Shown piece after piece: positions 53,249 through 62,594 of a stretch of DNA of 64,000 bases. Under the pieces are notes generated by a model. That model did no database searches, was not told where the DNA came from, and was given only the letters and a program-made list of their open reading frames with translations. The stretch's first letter is position 1, and each line of letters opens with the position of its first letter. The stretch is from Bacteroidota bacterium (GTDB lineage: Bacteria; Bacteroidota; Bacteroidia; SXHM01), in contig CANKAM010000010.1 in the NCBI GenBank assembly GCA_947479755.1, positions 28,209 to 92,208 on the forward strand. Direction: 5' to 3'. Made by a program: the position numbers and the translations under genes.

Positions 53249-55180
53249 GTGACAAAAAAGAACAACATAAAGACAGCAGTAAACAGTAATGAAAAATTTG
53301 TACCATGGGTATTAATTCTTTTGCCACTGTTACTATATGCCAACACAATTTTCCATGGCTTTGTATTAGATGACAGGGCAGTAACTTTTGAAAATAAGTT
53401 TGTTCAGCAAGGGATTAAAGGAATCTGGAATATACTCACCACATTTTATTGGAAAGGTTATTGGGATTTAAATGCAGGGCTATACCGCCCATTATCATTA
53501 ATCATGTTTGCCATTGAGTGGCAGCTGAGCCCAAATAATCCTGTTATTCATCATGCTATTCAGATTCTCCTGTATTCCCTAACAGGTTTGTTACTCTTTG
53601 ATTTTCTGAAGAGAATTTTCAAAACATCAAATTATATTTTGCCATTTGTTATCACCTTACTTTTTCTCTCGCACCCTATGCATACCGAAGTTGTGGCCAA
53701 CATTAAAAGCAGAGACGAAATTCTTTGTTTGTTATTTTTTCTTATAACTACCAAAATCATTTTATCAGATAGAAATCTGTCTTTTGGGAGAGTTGTTCTT
53801 GCATCATTTACTTTCTTACTAAGTCTGCTTTCAAAAGAGGGCGGAATTCTTTTTCTCCCCATATTATTTCTATTGTTTATCTGGTTAAAAGATATCAAAT
53901 TTAAAACTTCAATATCACATTTATGGTTATTGCCAGTTGTATCAATTATCTGGTTGGGCTGGCATCAGTATGTTATTAATTCCTCAGGCAAGCAATCTGG
54001 AATATACACGTATCAGGACAATTCTATTGTAGCTTGTGAAGGACTGTTAATGCACATTGGTATAGGTTTCAGCATAGTGGGCAGATATATGCTTAAATGC
54101 ATTTGGCCTTATCAACTGAGCTATGATTATTCGTTTAATGAAATCCCATGTGTTTCATTTTTTAGTATGCAGGCTTTGTTGCCATTTGTTGTTGTTGTTT
54201 CACTTTTATTTTTTGCATTTCGTTTCAGGAACAAATTTCCAGAAGCCGGATTTGGGATATTATTTTTCTTCATAACTATTGCTTTAACTTCCAACGTTTT
54301 CTTTCTAATAGGATCAACAATGGCAGACCGCTTTTTATTTACCCCTCTTCTCGGATTTCTTATTTTCTTGGTTTGGTTGGTGTTTCGCGAAGTTGAACAT
54401 TTAAAGCCAAATATATTTTTGAAAAATCCTATACTATTATTCGTTCCGCTTTTATTGTTGTATGGATTTAAAACTATTAAGCGAAACGCTGATTGGAAAT
54501 CCGATAAAATACTTTTTGCATCTGATGTAAATTCCGCTAAGAATAGTGCCCGTGTATATTATAATTATGGAAGCTTATTACTCAATGAAAATAGTACTAA
54601 TGACAGCAAAAAACAAAACAACCTGACTGAATGTATTCGTTTATTTTCTGAGGCAGAGCAAATAGACAGCATCTATCCAAATATTTTTACCAACCTCGGA
54701 GTAGCCCAATACCGAAAGAAAAACTACCCCGAAGCTGTGCGGAAATTAAGCAAGTCGTTGAAACTAAATTCCCTTGATAATGGGGTATTGCATAACCTTG
54801 CGGATGCATTTTTTATGAATAACCAATATGACAGTTCAATTTATTATCACCAATTATGCATTGATAAAAACTATATTCAACAGGAGACATACAATATGCT
54901 GGGTACAGCCTATTTTAATAAACAGCAATACGGTTCTGCAAGAAAAGCATTTCAAGCTGGACTAAAACGAGATTCTTCTAACTCTTCTTTGCTGAAAAAA
55001 TTTGGTAACATTTTAGGTGTAAGTAACCAACCTGACTCATCTATTATTTTCTTTAAAAAAGCATATGCAATTAACCCTTCTGACAAAGCAATTTTGAATT
55101 TTATTTCCAATGCCTATAAAGCAAAAGGAGATCAAGTTAATGCTGATCTTTATTTGAAAAAATACAACGAAAACCGCTGA
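53249..55180 (+). CDS. TMTC-like polytopic glycosyltransferase with C-terminal TPR repeats
   Basis: 643 residues from GTG 53249. Residues ~18-420 contain about ten to eleven membrane helices with GT-C features: an early acidic loop FVLDDRAVTFEN, the YRPLSLIMFAIE motif and SHPMHTEVVANIKSRDEI. The TPR part (~430-643) has about five repeats (NIFTNLGVAQYRKKNYPEAV). The layout matches TMTC-type O-mannosyltransferases (GT-C fold, protein targets), so transfer of sugar from a lipid donor to exported proteins is a reasonable guess; acceptor and sugar are unknown. A paralog lies tail-to-tail with no gap. Confidence 0.85.
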   Translation: MTKKNNIKTAVNSNEKFVPWVLILLPLLLYANTIFHGFVLDDRAVTFENKFVQQGIKGIWNILTTFYWKGYWDLNAGLYRPLSLIMFAIEWQLSPNNPVIHHAIQILLYSLTGLLLFDFLKRIFKTSNYILPFVITLLFLSHPMHTEVVANIKSRDEILCLLFFLITTKIILSDRNLSFGRVVLASFTFLLSLLSKEGGILFLPILFLLFIWLKDIKFKTSISHLWLLPVVSIIWLGWHQYVINSSGKQSGIYTYQDNSIVACEGLLMHIGIGFSIVGRYMLKCIWPYQLSYDYSFNEIPCVSFFSMQALLPFVVVVSLLFFAFRFRNKFPEAGFGILFFFITIALTSNVFFLIGSTMADRFLFTPLLGFLIFLVWLVFREVEHLKPNIFLKNPILLFVPLLLLYGFKTIKRNADWKSDKILFASDVNSAKNSARVYYNYGSLLLNENSTNDSKKQNNLTECIRLFSEAEQIDSIYPNIFTNLGVAQYRKKNYPEAVRKLSKSLKLNSLDNGVLHNLADAFFMNNQYDSSIYYHQLCIDKNYIQQETYNMLGTAYFNKQQYGSARKAFQAGLKRDSSNSSLLKKFGNILGVSNQPDSSIIFFKKAYAINPSDKAILNFISNAYKAKGDQVNADLYLKKYNENR

Positions 55181-57358
55181 TTATTTTTTGTTCTCTTTCC
55201 CTTGGGTTGTTGCCACCCCCTTTATGGCTTCACGACTACCTGGCTCTATATCCAGCACATGTTTGTAGCATTCAAAAGCAGTTTTTCCAAAGCCATAATC
55301 GGAAAATATTTTAGCGTTGTTCAGCCACATTTTTGTGTCGTTAGGATTTTGATCACATTCATTTTGCAATTTCAGAAAATTATCTGCTGAAATTAAACCT
55401 TGCTGCGCTTGCTGTAATGAAGGATTGAGTTCTAGTGCTTTCTTAAAAGCTTCAACCGCACGTTTGAAATTTCCCTGTGCAAACTGAGCGCCTGCAAGGT
55501 TATTCCATATCTCCACATTCATTGGATCCAGTTCCGAAGCGTATTCAAGGAATTTGGAAGCTTGCGTATATTCTTTTTTATACCCCAAACTCAATCCTTT
55601 TGTAAGCAACACTTTTGAATGAACAGCGAGAGTAGGATGAACGCCTCTAAATAATCTTGATGCTTCGCGCCAGTTTATTCCAGCCTGCTCAATGTTGCCT
55701 TTGTATAAATAGCAAATACCTCTGTTCATATACGCATTGGCGTAACGCGGATAAATTTCTATTGCTTTATTCAAATAAATAAGTGCAGTATCGGCATAAT
55801 TTGAGATTAATATTGAGTCAGAATGATCCAGATCTTTCTTGTTTTTTATTTTAAAATATCCTTTGTTGAAATATTCTCCGCCCGCATTTCCATTTGTTAA
55901 AGCACTGTTGGGAGCCGAATAAACATCCTTTGTAAAAAGCGTAAAATTATTTTTCCAGTCAGGATTGCGGGCTATGGTTTTATATCCCATGGGTAGCAGC
56001 AACAATCCTGTTATTCCTAAAGCAAGGCTCACATGTGAAGCAATTGAAATTTTTTCAGCAAGGCTGGAAATTCCAACTGCTGCAAGCATGCAGAATCCTA
56101 ATGACGAATGAAAAATTAAACGCTCACCCACTGTAGCACCTATTTCAAATAGCAGGTTATTAATCAACATAAAAAACAATAAAAAGAGCAAAAGAGGAAA
56201 TGCAAATTGGTTCCTTTTTTTCAAAAGATAAATGGTGAAAATTCCTATTGAAGCAAAAAATAAAACAGTAAACCAGACTTGAATATTACCCAGTCCTACA
56301 TAAGGAATCTGGCTGAATGAGTAATCAGATGAAAGCGGATGCGGAAAGATTAAGAGCTTTATATATTCAAGGCATACATAAATTTTTGTAGCAATTTTTT
56401 GAACAGGGTTTGCAAAAGCATAAGGATTGTTTAATAAATCAGTGCTCATTGTTTTTGCTGCCGAATTTCCGATTATTGAATAACGGAAAAACAGGAATGC
56501 AACAACTGTAATACCCATCAAATAAAACCAATCACTCCTTAAATCTTTTAAATTCTTTCCTCTGAATAAATACATGGCTATTGCTGCAATAACCGGAAGC
56601 AGCAATGCGTATTCTTTGGAAAGCAGCGCAAGAATGAATGATGCAACAATGCCGAAAATATTCCACTTTGTTTTCTTGTCGTTATACCGGAAAATATAAA
56701 TGAGCGTAAGTAGAATAAACAATAAAGAAAAAATTTCATCACGACTTTTCAGATTAGCTATTACCTCTGTATGAATGGGATGAAATGCAAAAAGCAAAGT
56801 TGCAATCAATGCAATTATTTGCTTTTCTTTAAAAATATATCTGTTAAGCAAATACCATAAAGCAATAACTGCTAGCAGGAAATACAAAATTTGAAAAGCA
56901 TGACGAACAGGAGCGATGGAAAGATTATTCTGCACAATGTTTTTATCTGCTTCAAGTAATTGATTTCTCAACATATCCATTTTGTTAAGATTAGTTCCGC
57001 TGAGTTGAATTTCCTGCAATTCAGATAATGCAAGCAGATAATCATTGCCATATGGTTTGCCGAAAATCTGTTGTTCAATTGCAAACGAAACGATGGATAA
57101 AGGTCTGTATCGTCCTCCTGTTAAAGGTGAGTTGGAGCCCGACAAATCAAGAAAACTCTGGTAGGCATCGGTGCTCAATATTTTTGGTATTCCTGCAAAA
57201 CCTTGCTGTACGGCCATGTTTTTTGAAATAACCATTTCATCATCTAACGCATATTGGTTTTTAAGCGTGTTGAAGTTTAGCAGTAATACACAAACAGAAA
57301 GAAGAATAACTATACTTCTGTTTGAATTCAAAAAATCAGCAAGGTTCACCCTTTTCAT
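55181..57358 (-). CDS. TMTC-like polytopic glycosyltransferase with TPR repeats, paralog
   Basis: 725 residues. It has the same plan as the convergent neighbour: acidic loop YALDDEMVISKN, motif GRYRPLSIVSFAIEQQ and FHPIHTEVIANLKSRDEIFSL. About eleven helices are followed by TPR repeats from ~520 (YPRYANAYMNRGICYLYKGN, AFKKALELNPSLQQA). It has an insertion of ~50 residues after FAIEQQ compared with the other copy. The two stop codons are adjacent (55180/55181). Probably a membrane O-glycosyltransferase acting on secreted proteins; inference from family. Confidence 0.86.
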   Translation of the reverse strand: MKRVNLADFLNSNRSIVILLSVCVLLLNFNTLKNQYALDDEMVISKNMAVQQGFAGIPKILSTDAYQSFLDLSGSNSPLTGGRYRPLSIVSFAIEQQIFGKPYGNDYLLALSELQEIQLSGTNLNKMDMLRNQLLEADKNIVQNNLSIAPVRHAFQILYFLLAVIALWYLLNRYIFKEKQIIALIATLLFAFHPIHTEVIANLKSRDEIFSLLFILLTLIYIFRYNDKKTKWNIFGIVASFILALLSKEYALLLPVIAAIAMYLFRGKNLKDLRSDWFYLMGITVVAFLFFRYSIIGNSAAKTMSTDLLNNPYAFANPVQKIATKIYVCLEYIKLLIFPHPLSSDYSFSQIPYVGLGNIQVWFTVLFFASIGIFTIYLLKKRNQFAFPLLLFLLFFMLINNLLFEIGATVGERLIFHSSLGFCMLAAVGISSLAEKISIASHVSLALGITGLLLLPMGYKTIARNPDWKNNFTLFTKDVYSAPNSALTNGNAGGEYFNKGYFKIKNKKDLDHSDSILISNYADTALIYLNKAIEIYPRYANAYMNRGICYLYKGNIEQAGINWREASRLFRGVHPTLAVHSKVLLTKGLSLGYKKEYTQASKFLEYASELDPMNVEIWNNLAGAQFAQGNFKRAVEAFKKALELNPSLQQAQQGLISADNFLKLQNECDQNPNDTKMWLNNAKIFSDYGFGKTAFECYKHVLDIEPGSREAIKGVATTQGKENKK

Positions 57359-57433
57359 GAGCGCAAGATGTAAAGATTTTTTACAGGTTGCAAGAAATGG
57401 ATTTTGATAAAATCACACAATTGCTTAGTTCTT

Positions 57434-57441
57434 TATATTTG
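57434..57441 (+). promoter_or_regulatory. -7 element before the HEAGH gene
   Basis: TATATTTG, 30 nt before the ATG at 57471; no good -33 partner is seen. Confidence 0.45.
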
Positions 57442-57470
57442 GATAATATTGCAATTGTTTTTTTTATAAA

Positions 57471-57956
57471 ATGGATTCACAACAGTTAGACAAAGAACAA
57501 TTAGTCAAAACATTCATATCGTTTCTTTCGGAAATTGGTATAGGTGTATTTGAAAGAGAAATTGAAGGAAATACTTTTTTGCCGGGGTTAGAAATAGAAA
57601 AGGGAGTTTTATTTTATGATTTTCAAAAACTATTATATCCGGGAGATATGTTACATGAAGCAGGACATATTGCTGTAACTACCAAAGCGGAAAGAGACCA
57701 GCTGAAAAATAATGTTATTACAAATAATAAAGACAAGGAAGGTGATGAAATGGCTGTTCTCCTTTGGACTTATGCGGCTTGCGTTAAATTGGGTATAGTG
57801 CCAGAAATTGTTTTTCACAAAGATGGTTACAAAGGTTCAGCTGATTGGTTGGTAGAAAATTTTACCAATAAGGTTTATATTGGTTTGCCTTTATTAAAAT
57901 GGATGGGAATGACAAATGATAATTTTCCCGAAATGATAAAATGGCTAAGGGATTAA
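57471..57956 (+). CDS. Small HEAGH-motif protein (possible zinc metallopeptidase)
   Basis: 161 residues, no signal peptide or membrane helix. His62-Glu63-Ala64-Gly65-His66 in PGDMLHEAGHIAVT is an HExxH zinc motif in a helix; the third ligand may be Glu or Asp in GDEMAVLLWTYAACV (~90-105). The N-terminal part is LVKTFISFLSEIGIGVFERE and the C-terminal part KVYIGLPLLKWMGMT. I recognise no named family. The motif supports a metallopeptidase or other zinc enzyme of very small size. It starts the cluster of modifying enzymes and is followed by a phytanoyl-CoA dioxygenase-like gene after 48 nt. Confidence 0.75.
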   Translation: MDSQQLDKEQLVKTFISFLSEIGIGVFEREIEGNTFLPGLEIEKGVLFYDFQKLLYPGDMLHEAGHIAVTTKAERDQLKNNVITNNKDKEGDEMAVLLWTYAACVKLGIVPEIVFHKDGYKGSADWLVENFTNKVYIGLPLLKWMGMTNDNFPEMIKWLRD

Positions 57957-58004
57957 GCACCCTTTGATAAGTTATGTTTTCAAAAAAATTCTGCGCCTGA
58001 AAAA

Positions 58005-58958
58005 ATGAACGATATTTTAGCGAATTGGGAAATCCTGAATGGTTTATGGGAAAGGACCCGATTAGCTCCTTTCCAGAAAACCGCTAGAGTAAATACTGAA
58101 AAGTCCTGGCAAGATGAAGTAAAAGCACTTTATAGCATTGGTATTGGAATGGAAGAAACTTTGCGGTTTTTATATCATGAACAACCTTCAGCAGAAGTGT
58201 TTCAGGGATGGTTGATGAAAAATAAAATTAAATCACACCCTGCTGATTTATCAATATCAGAAGTAATCACAGAAAATGTGTTAACTCCAGATGATATTGA
58301 TTTTTGGAACAAAAACGGTTATGTGGTACTTAAGAATGTTATTACTCAAAACCAATGCATTGAAACCCAAAATGCTATTTGGGATTTTTTGAATGCTACG
58401 CCAGACAATCCTGAATCATGGTATAAAAATCAGGAAGCACAGCGCGGACTTATGCTATTATTTTCTAATCATCCTGCACTAAATGCCAACCGTGAATCTT
58501 CTCAAATCCGCAAAGCCTATGAACAGCTTTATGGCAATGAAAAAATTTATAAAACAATTGATAAAGTAAGTTTTAATCCTCCGGAAAGTAATGGTTTTCG
58601 GTTTTTGGGCAGCGCACTGCATTGGGATGTTAGCCTTGAAACTCCTATACCATTTGTCTTGCAGGGAATGCTCTATCTTACAGATTGTAATGAAAACGAT
58701 GGCGCATTTCATTGCGTTCCGGGATTTCATCTTGAAATTGAAAAGTGGTTAAGCTCATTACCTGAAAATACAATGCCCAGAGAAGTGGCACCAAAAGTGC
58801 TTAAACCTGTTGCTGTAACAGGCAACGCAGGCGATTTTATTATCTGGCATCAAGCCTTGCCTCATTGCGCTACAGCTAATCATGGTCAATATCCAAGAAT
58901 GGTTCAGTACCTGACATATCTGCCGGTGCAACAATCAATACAAAAAGCATGGAAGTAA
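58005..58958 (+). CDS. Phytanoyl-CoA dioxygenase (PhyH) family Fe(II)/2-oxoglutarate oxygenase
   Basis: 317 residues. The oxygenase core (~95-310) has HxD as LHWDVSLETPIPFVLQGMLY (H ~206, D ~208) and the distal His in IIWHQALPHCATANHG with Arg in YPRMVQYL. FWNKNGYVVLKNVI (~103-116) is the usual PhyH opening. The N-terminal ~90 residues are an extra helical part. Members hydroxylate small molecules or amino acids; the target here is unknown, though a free or protein-bound amino acid is plausible. It probably shares a transcript with the HEAGH gene. Confidence 0.88.
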   Translation: MNDILANWEILNGLWERTRLAPFQKTARVNTEKSWQDEVKALYSIGIGMEETLRFLYHEQPSAEVFQGWLMKNKIKSHPADLSISEVITENVLTPDDIDFWNKNGYVVLKNVITQNQCIETQNAIWDFLNATPDNPESWYKNQEAQRGLMLLFSNHPALNANRESSQIRKAYEQLYGNEKIYKTIDKVSFNPPESNGFRFLGSALHWDVSLETPIPFVLQGMLYLTDCNENDGAFHCVPGFHLEIEKWLSSLPENTMPREVAPKVLKPVAVTGNAGDFIIWHQALPHCATANHGQYPRMVQYLTYLPVQQSIQKAWK

Positions 58959-58977
58959 TATTATTGAAACGTGGTGT

Positions 58978-59943
58978 TTATCTTTTTTCTTCCAACTGAT
59001 TATATAGCTCCATAATTTTTTTTTGATAGGGAGGAACCAAGAGATTAATCTTCTCTTCTGAGAATTTTTTGTCAGGATGTTTTGAGTGAAATTGATTTCT
59101 CTTCTTCATTTCATTTATTAGCCTATCATCTAAATCATATCCTGAATTTTTTTTTATTGCCTGCACCATAGAAAGACCTCCATCTTTATAGTTTAGCAAT
59201 AGAGTTTTTTTATCATCTTCAGTAATGGATAAAATATTCCGGAAATAACATTCCAATACTTTTGCCAGGTATTCATCCAGGTTAATGTCTTTGATTTCAT
59301 TGGAACTGAAGCCAAACACTTGTGGCTCTATTATTTCCGGAACAGAATGCATTCCTCTTAGTTTTTGATGGGAGCGAATCACCTCATCCGGTGTTCGGTA
59401 TAAAAAAATGAATGGAACAGCAGGAAATAATTTTCTAAAAGTTTTATAAAAACAAATATGCCAGCTGTCTAATTTTATAAACAAGCATTTTTCATTTCCT
59501 GTTTTTTTTTGCCCCAATAATTTTATAACGGACAACAACAACTCTTCAGTTTTTTTTTCTCTTACATTATTTGTTTTGAAATGCAAACGAAGAATTTCAT
59601 CAATTAAAGGAACCTCAGATAATACGATGTTACTTTCATCCATACATAATAGTTGTGAAAGCAAAGTAGATCCGCAGCGTGAAACATGAAAGATAAAAGC
59701 AGATGGTTGTACAAATTCAATTTCCTCAGAAACTTGAATTATTGTTTCTAGATCAGAAACACTCTTATATCGTTTTGAATTTTCCGAATTACTTAATGAA
59801 CGTGAAATCGTTTCTTCAAAAAAAGGTTCAGTAAATCTTTTGTTTGAAATATATAACCACTTGCAAAGAACCTGATTGTTCTCCATCAAAAGTTTATGAG
59901 GTATCCAGTTCAGAAGAGGGTTTGGCCGGTCAGATGAAATCAT
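58978..59943 (-). CDS. Sulfotransferase family protein
   Basis: 321 residues. The PAPS 5'-phosphosulfate loop is HVSRCGSTLLSQLL (~83-96), and the 3'-phosphate region is FLYRTPDEVIRSHQKLRG (~178-195). No membrane anchor is evident, so it is cytoplasmic, using PAPS. It would move sulfate to a hydroxyl group. Its start overlaps the aspartyl-hydroxylase-like gene by 4 bp (59940-59943), so hydroxylation followed by sulfation of the same target is an attractive but unproven idea. Confidence 0.86.
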   Translation of the reverse strand: MISSDRPNPLLNWIPHKLLMENNQVLCKWLYISNKRFTEPFFEETISRSLSNSENSKRYKSVSDLETIIQVSEEIEFVQPSAFIFHVSRCGSTLLSQLLCMDESNIVLSEVPLIDEILRLHFKTNNVREKKTEELLLSVIKLLGQKKTGNEKCLFIKLDSWHICFYKTFRKLFPAVPFIFLYRTPDEVIRSHQKLRGMHSVPEIIEPQVFGFSSNEIKDINLDEYLAKVLECYFRNILSITEDDKKTLLLNYKDGGLSMVQAIKKNSGYDLDDRLINEMKKRNQFHSKHPDKKFSEEKINLLVPPYQKKIMELYNQLEEKR

Positions 59944-60647
59944 ATAGATTTTGTATTCTCTATTTCTTTCTGCAGCTTTAGAATTAATTGATCGGCTGTT
60001 TCTGTTTTCATTTTCAATAATTCTTCAATTATGCGTTTTTTTGTTTCAAGATCGTAATCTCTTATTTTCTTTTCATACTCAAAATCATAACCGATTTGTC
60101 CAAATAATTTATCTGACCACTCGTTGCGCTTGCAATCCATTATCAGGTGCACACGGTCTGTTGTTCCTTTATTGCTTATGCTGTGAGGTAAATGAAAATT
60201 TGCATACCAGCATTCAGCTTCTTTCATAGTCACTTCGTTGCCATCAACAATAAACGAAACATTTTCGTTGGTTGTTATAGGAATATGTATTCTGAAAAAA
60301 CCATACTCATAGCCTACATGCGCATCTGTATGTTCTTTTATTGAACTATCGGGCGACAACGCTAATAACCTTATTGTTTCTTTTTCACAGTCAAATGAAT
60401 TGATGATTGTTTGAAAGTACATACACTTTTCAAGTGCGGGAGTGTTTATAAAATTTTTACTGTCGGGATGAGAATAAATATCTGTTTCCAACCCGGATGA
60501 TGAGCGTAATGAAATACTTTTCCAGTTGCCGGAGTAATCACTTTGGTTAAAGTGATCAGTCCACTTAAATTTATAGCAAGCAGAAAGATCACTCTTCAAT
60601 TTAATCGGGTCAAAATGAAAAGGTAGTTTTAAAAATCCGTTCTTCAT
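59940..60647 (-). CDS. Aspartyl/asparaginyl beta-hydroxylase-type protein
   Basis: 235 residues, with the Asp_Arg_Hydrox core. First His in HTDAHVGYEYGFFRIHIPI (~104-122) and distal His in NFHLPHSISNKGTTDRVHLI (~149-168) with Arg at the 2-oxoglutarate site; WYANFHLPHSISN is very typical. The C-terminal ~60 residues are helical and charged. It is predicted to hydroxylate Asp or Asn side chains, or a small amino-acid substrate. It is translationally coupled to the sulfotransferase and divergent from the tail-collar operon. Confidence 0.88.
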   Translation of the reverse strand: MKNGFLKLPFHFDPIKLKSDLSACYKFKWTDHFNQSDYSGNWKSISLRSSSGLETDIYSHPDSKNFINTPALEKCMYFQTIINSFDCEKETIRLLALSPDSSIKEHTDAHVGYEYGFFRIHIPITTNENVSFIVDGNEVTMKEAECWYANFHLPHSISNKGTTDRVHLIMDCKRNEWSDKLFGQIGYDFEYEKKIRDYDLETKKRIIEELLKMKTETADQLILKLQKEIENTKSI

Positions 60648-60771
60648 TATTTACGAAACTCTTTTAAATATAAAAGCCTTTATTCAGGTCAAATATATAT
60701 TTTACAGTTGTAATTAATGACCATACCTAACATTCATTTCTTAATGTTGAAAATTTAATAATAATTTATTA

Positions 60772-60800
60772 TTGCATTTTATTTTATAAAATTACATTTG
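60772..60800 (+). promoter_or_regulatory. Promoter of the tail-collar operon
   Basis: TTG at 60772-60774 and TACATTTG at 60793-60800, 18 nt between. The leader to the ATG at 60856 is about 50 nt and very AT-rich. Confidence 0.6.
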
Positions 60801-60855
60801 CTCTGTTTATAAAATTTATATCATTCTAAATATTTACACTCTAACTATATAATTT

Positions 60856-61395
60856 ATGGAAGGAACATTGGCAGTAGTAACAATGGTAGCTTATGACTTT
60901 GCACCAAGAAATTGGGCTTCATGTAACGGGCAGATATTGCCAATAGCTCAAAATACCGCGTTGTTTTCTCTTTTAGGAACTACTTATGGTGGAAACGGAC
61001 AAACTACATTTGCATTACCAAACCTTCGCGGGAGAGCACCGGTAAGTAGCGGAACCAGTAGTCTGGGTTCTACCTACACACTTGGAGAAGTAAGCGGCAC
61101 AGAGTCAATAACAATGACCACCAATAGTATGCCGGCACATAATCACAGCGGAGCGGTTAGCCTTGCTCTTGGTGCATCTTCTGTTGCAGCGTTTGACAGC
61201 AATGTTGAAGGAAAAAACCTGGGTAGCGGAATGGCAAACGCATACAGTACAAATGATAATACAAATCTTGCAGCGCCAACCTATCAGGCTACTGTTGGTG
61301 TGGCAGGCAGTAGTCAAGCGTTTTCAATTCTGTCGCCTTACCTGGCTGTGAATTTTATTATTTGTATGCAAGGAATTTTTCCAAGTCGCAACTAA
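60856..61395 (+). CDS. Phage-tail-collar / MdpB-like protein, copy 1
   Basis: 179 residues, no signal peptide. The tail-collar domain has NWASCNGQILPIAQNTALFS, LLGTTYGGNGQTTFALPNL and RGRAPVSSG, then MPAHNHSGA. The C-terminal end is CMQGIFPSRN, repeated nearly unchanged in the two following copies. The family includes microcystin-dependent protein MdpB and many tandem genes in Bacteroidota and Cyanobacteria; the biochemical role is not established. The middle part (~95-155) is Ala/Ser/Thr/Asn-rich and differs among copies. No phage structural genes are nearby. Confidence 0.88.
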   Translation: MEGTLAVVTMVAYDFAPRNWASCNGQILPIAQNTALFSLLGTTYGGNGQTTFALPNLRGRAPVSSGTSSLGSTYTLGEVSGTESITMTTNSMPAHNHSGAVSLALGASSVAAFDSNVEGKNLGSGMANAYSTNDNTNLAAPTYQATVGVAGSSQAFSILSPYLAVNFIICMQGIFPSRN

Positions 61396-61433
61396 CTGAT
61401 GATTTTATTTATTAATTAAAAAACAAGATAAAC

Positions 61434-61982
61434 ATGTTTGTAGATCCGTACTTAGGAAATGTAACAATATTCGCAGGCAATTTTGCGCCACGAAGCTGGA
61501 TGTTGTGTCAGGGACAATTGTTGTCAATTGCAGATTACACTGCTCTTTTTGCCCTTATTGGCACCTATTATGGCGGTGATGGTCAGGTTACTTTTGCCCT
61601 TCCTGATTTTAGAGGGCGAAAAGCTATTCATTTCGGTCAGGGGCCTGGACTTTCTAATTACAGTCATGCTCAAACAGCAGGTGCAGAAAGTGTTACGCTT
61701 ACAGTGTCAAATCTTGCTCAGCATAATCATGCTTTTACGGCACTTACAGGAACACCACGGGCTTCAACAGATGCAACGGGAACAAGCACGCCCGGAGCTG
61801 CGGTGGTGCCTGCTTCAGGTCAAATGGTCTATGGAGTAAATGAAGGATATAAAACAGGTACTTATTCAGGAAATACAACAACTGCACCTTCCGGTTCAAA
61901 TCAACCTGTTCAGACAATTGTTCCTTATCTGGCAATGAATTATATAATTGCTGTTGAAGGAATATTTCCATCACGCAATTAA
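61434..61982 (+). CDS. Phage-tail-collar / MdpB-like protein, copy 2
   Basis: 182 residues. Same plan: FAPRSWMLCQGQLLSIADYT, ALIGTYYGGDGQVTFALPDF, RGRKAIHFGQGPG, then NLAQHNHAFTAL and the end VEGIFPSRN. Between ~115 and 160 lies a variable Ala/Thr/Gly/Ser segment of its own. It is the most diverged of the three at the start (MFVDPYLGNVTI). It lies 38 nt after copy 1. Confidence 0.88.
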   Translation: MFVDPYLGNVTIFAGNFAPRSWMLCQGQLLSIADYTALFALIGTYYGGDGQVTFALPDFRGRKAIHFGQGPGLSNYSHAQTAGAESVTLTVSNLAQHNHAFTALTGTPRASTDATGTSTPGAAVVPASGQMVYGVNEGYKTGTYSGNTTTAPSGSNQPVQTIVPYLAMNYIIAVEGIFPSRN

Positions 61983-62006
61983 CTACTAATATTTAAATAT
62001 AAAAAC

Positions 62007-62552
62007 ATGGAAGGAGTAATTGGTTATGTAACACTTTTTGCGGGTAATTTCACCCCCAGAAACTGGGCTTTTTGCAACGGACAAACAATCAATATTGCAT
62101 CTAACACCGCATTGTTTTCAATTCTCGGAACAACTTATGGTGGAAACGGACAGACCACATTTGCATTGCCTGATCTTAAAGGGCGAACTGTAGTTGGAGC
62201 TGGACAGGGTCCGGGTTTGTCAGATTATGATTTGGGTCAGGTTGGCGGTAGCGAGTCAGTTACCCTTACTCTAAATCAATTGCCAGCACATACGCACAAC
62301 ATGCAATATACATCCGTATTACCGGCAGGTTTAGGTGCAACTACAGAGGCTGCAAGTGGCAGCAACACTTTTGCTACTCAGGCAGAAGGACTTGCTGCTT
62401 ATTCATCCCCTGCAAATACAGCACTTAAACCTTATTCAGGTATTGTTACAATGCAAAATTCAGGAATAGGTTTTCCAATCTCAACTATGGATCCTTTTCT
62501 TGCTTTGAATTATGTTATTTGCATGTTTGGTGTATTTCCGTCACGTAATTGA
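62007..62552 (+). CDS. Phage-tail-collar / MdpB-like protein, copy 3
   Basis: 181 residues. NFTPRNWAFCNGQTINIASN, LGTTYGGNGQTTFALPDLKG, then QLPAHTHNMQYTS and the end MFGVFPSRN. It shares LGQVGGSESVTLTLNQLPAHTHN with the family core. It starts 24 nt after copy 2 and is followed by the binding-fold gene after 42 nt, so all are probably one transcript. Three diverged copies suggest a hetero-oligomer, by analogy with trimeric tail-fibre proteins; inference. Confidence 0.88.
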   Translation: MEGVIGYVTLFAGNFTPRNWAFCNGQTINIASNTALFSILGTTYGGNGQTTFALPDLKGRTVVGAGQGPGLSDYDLGQVGGSESVTLTLNQLPAHTHNMQYTSVLPAGLGATTEAASGSNTFATQAEGLAAYSSPANTALKPYSGIVTMQNSGIGFPISTMDPFLALNYVICMFGVFPSRN

Positions 62553-62594
62553 TTAATGATGTTCTGTTTTTAATTTAACAGTAAAAAATAAAGA

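Noticed and set aside
60856..62552. Prophage based on three tail-collar proteins
   Set aside because: No other phage structural, packaging, lysis or integrase gene is in the surrounding 13 kb, and this family often occurs outside phages.
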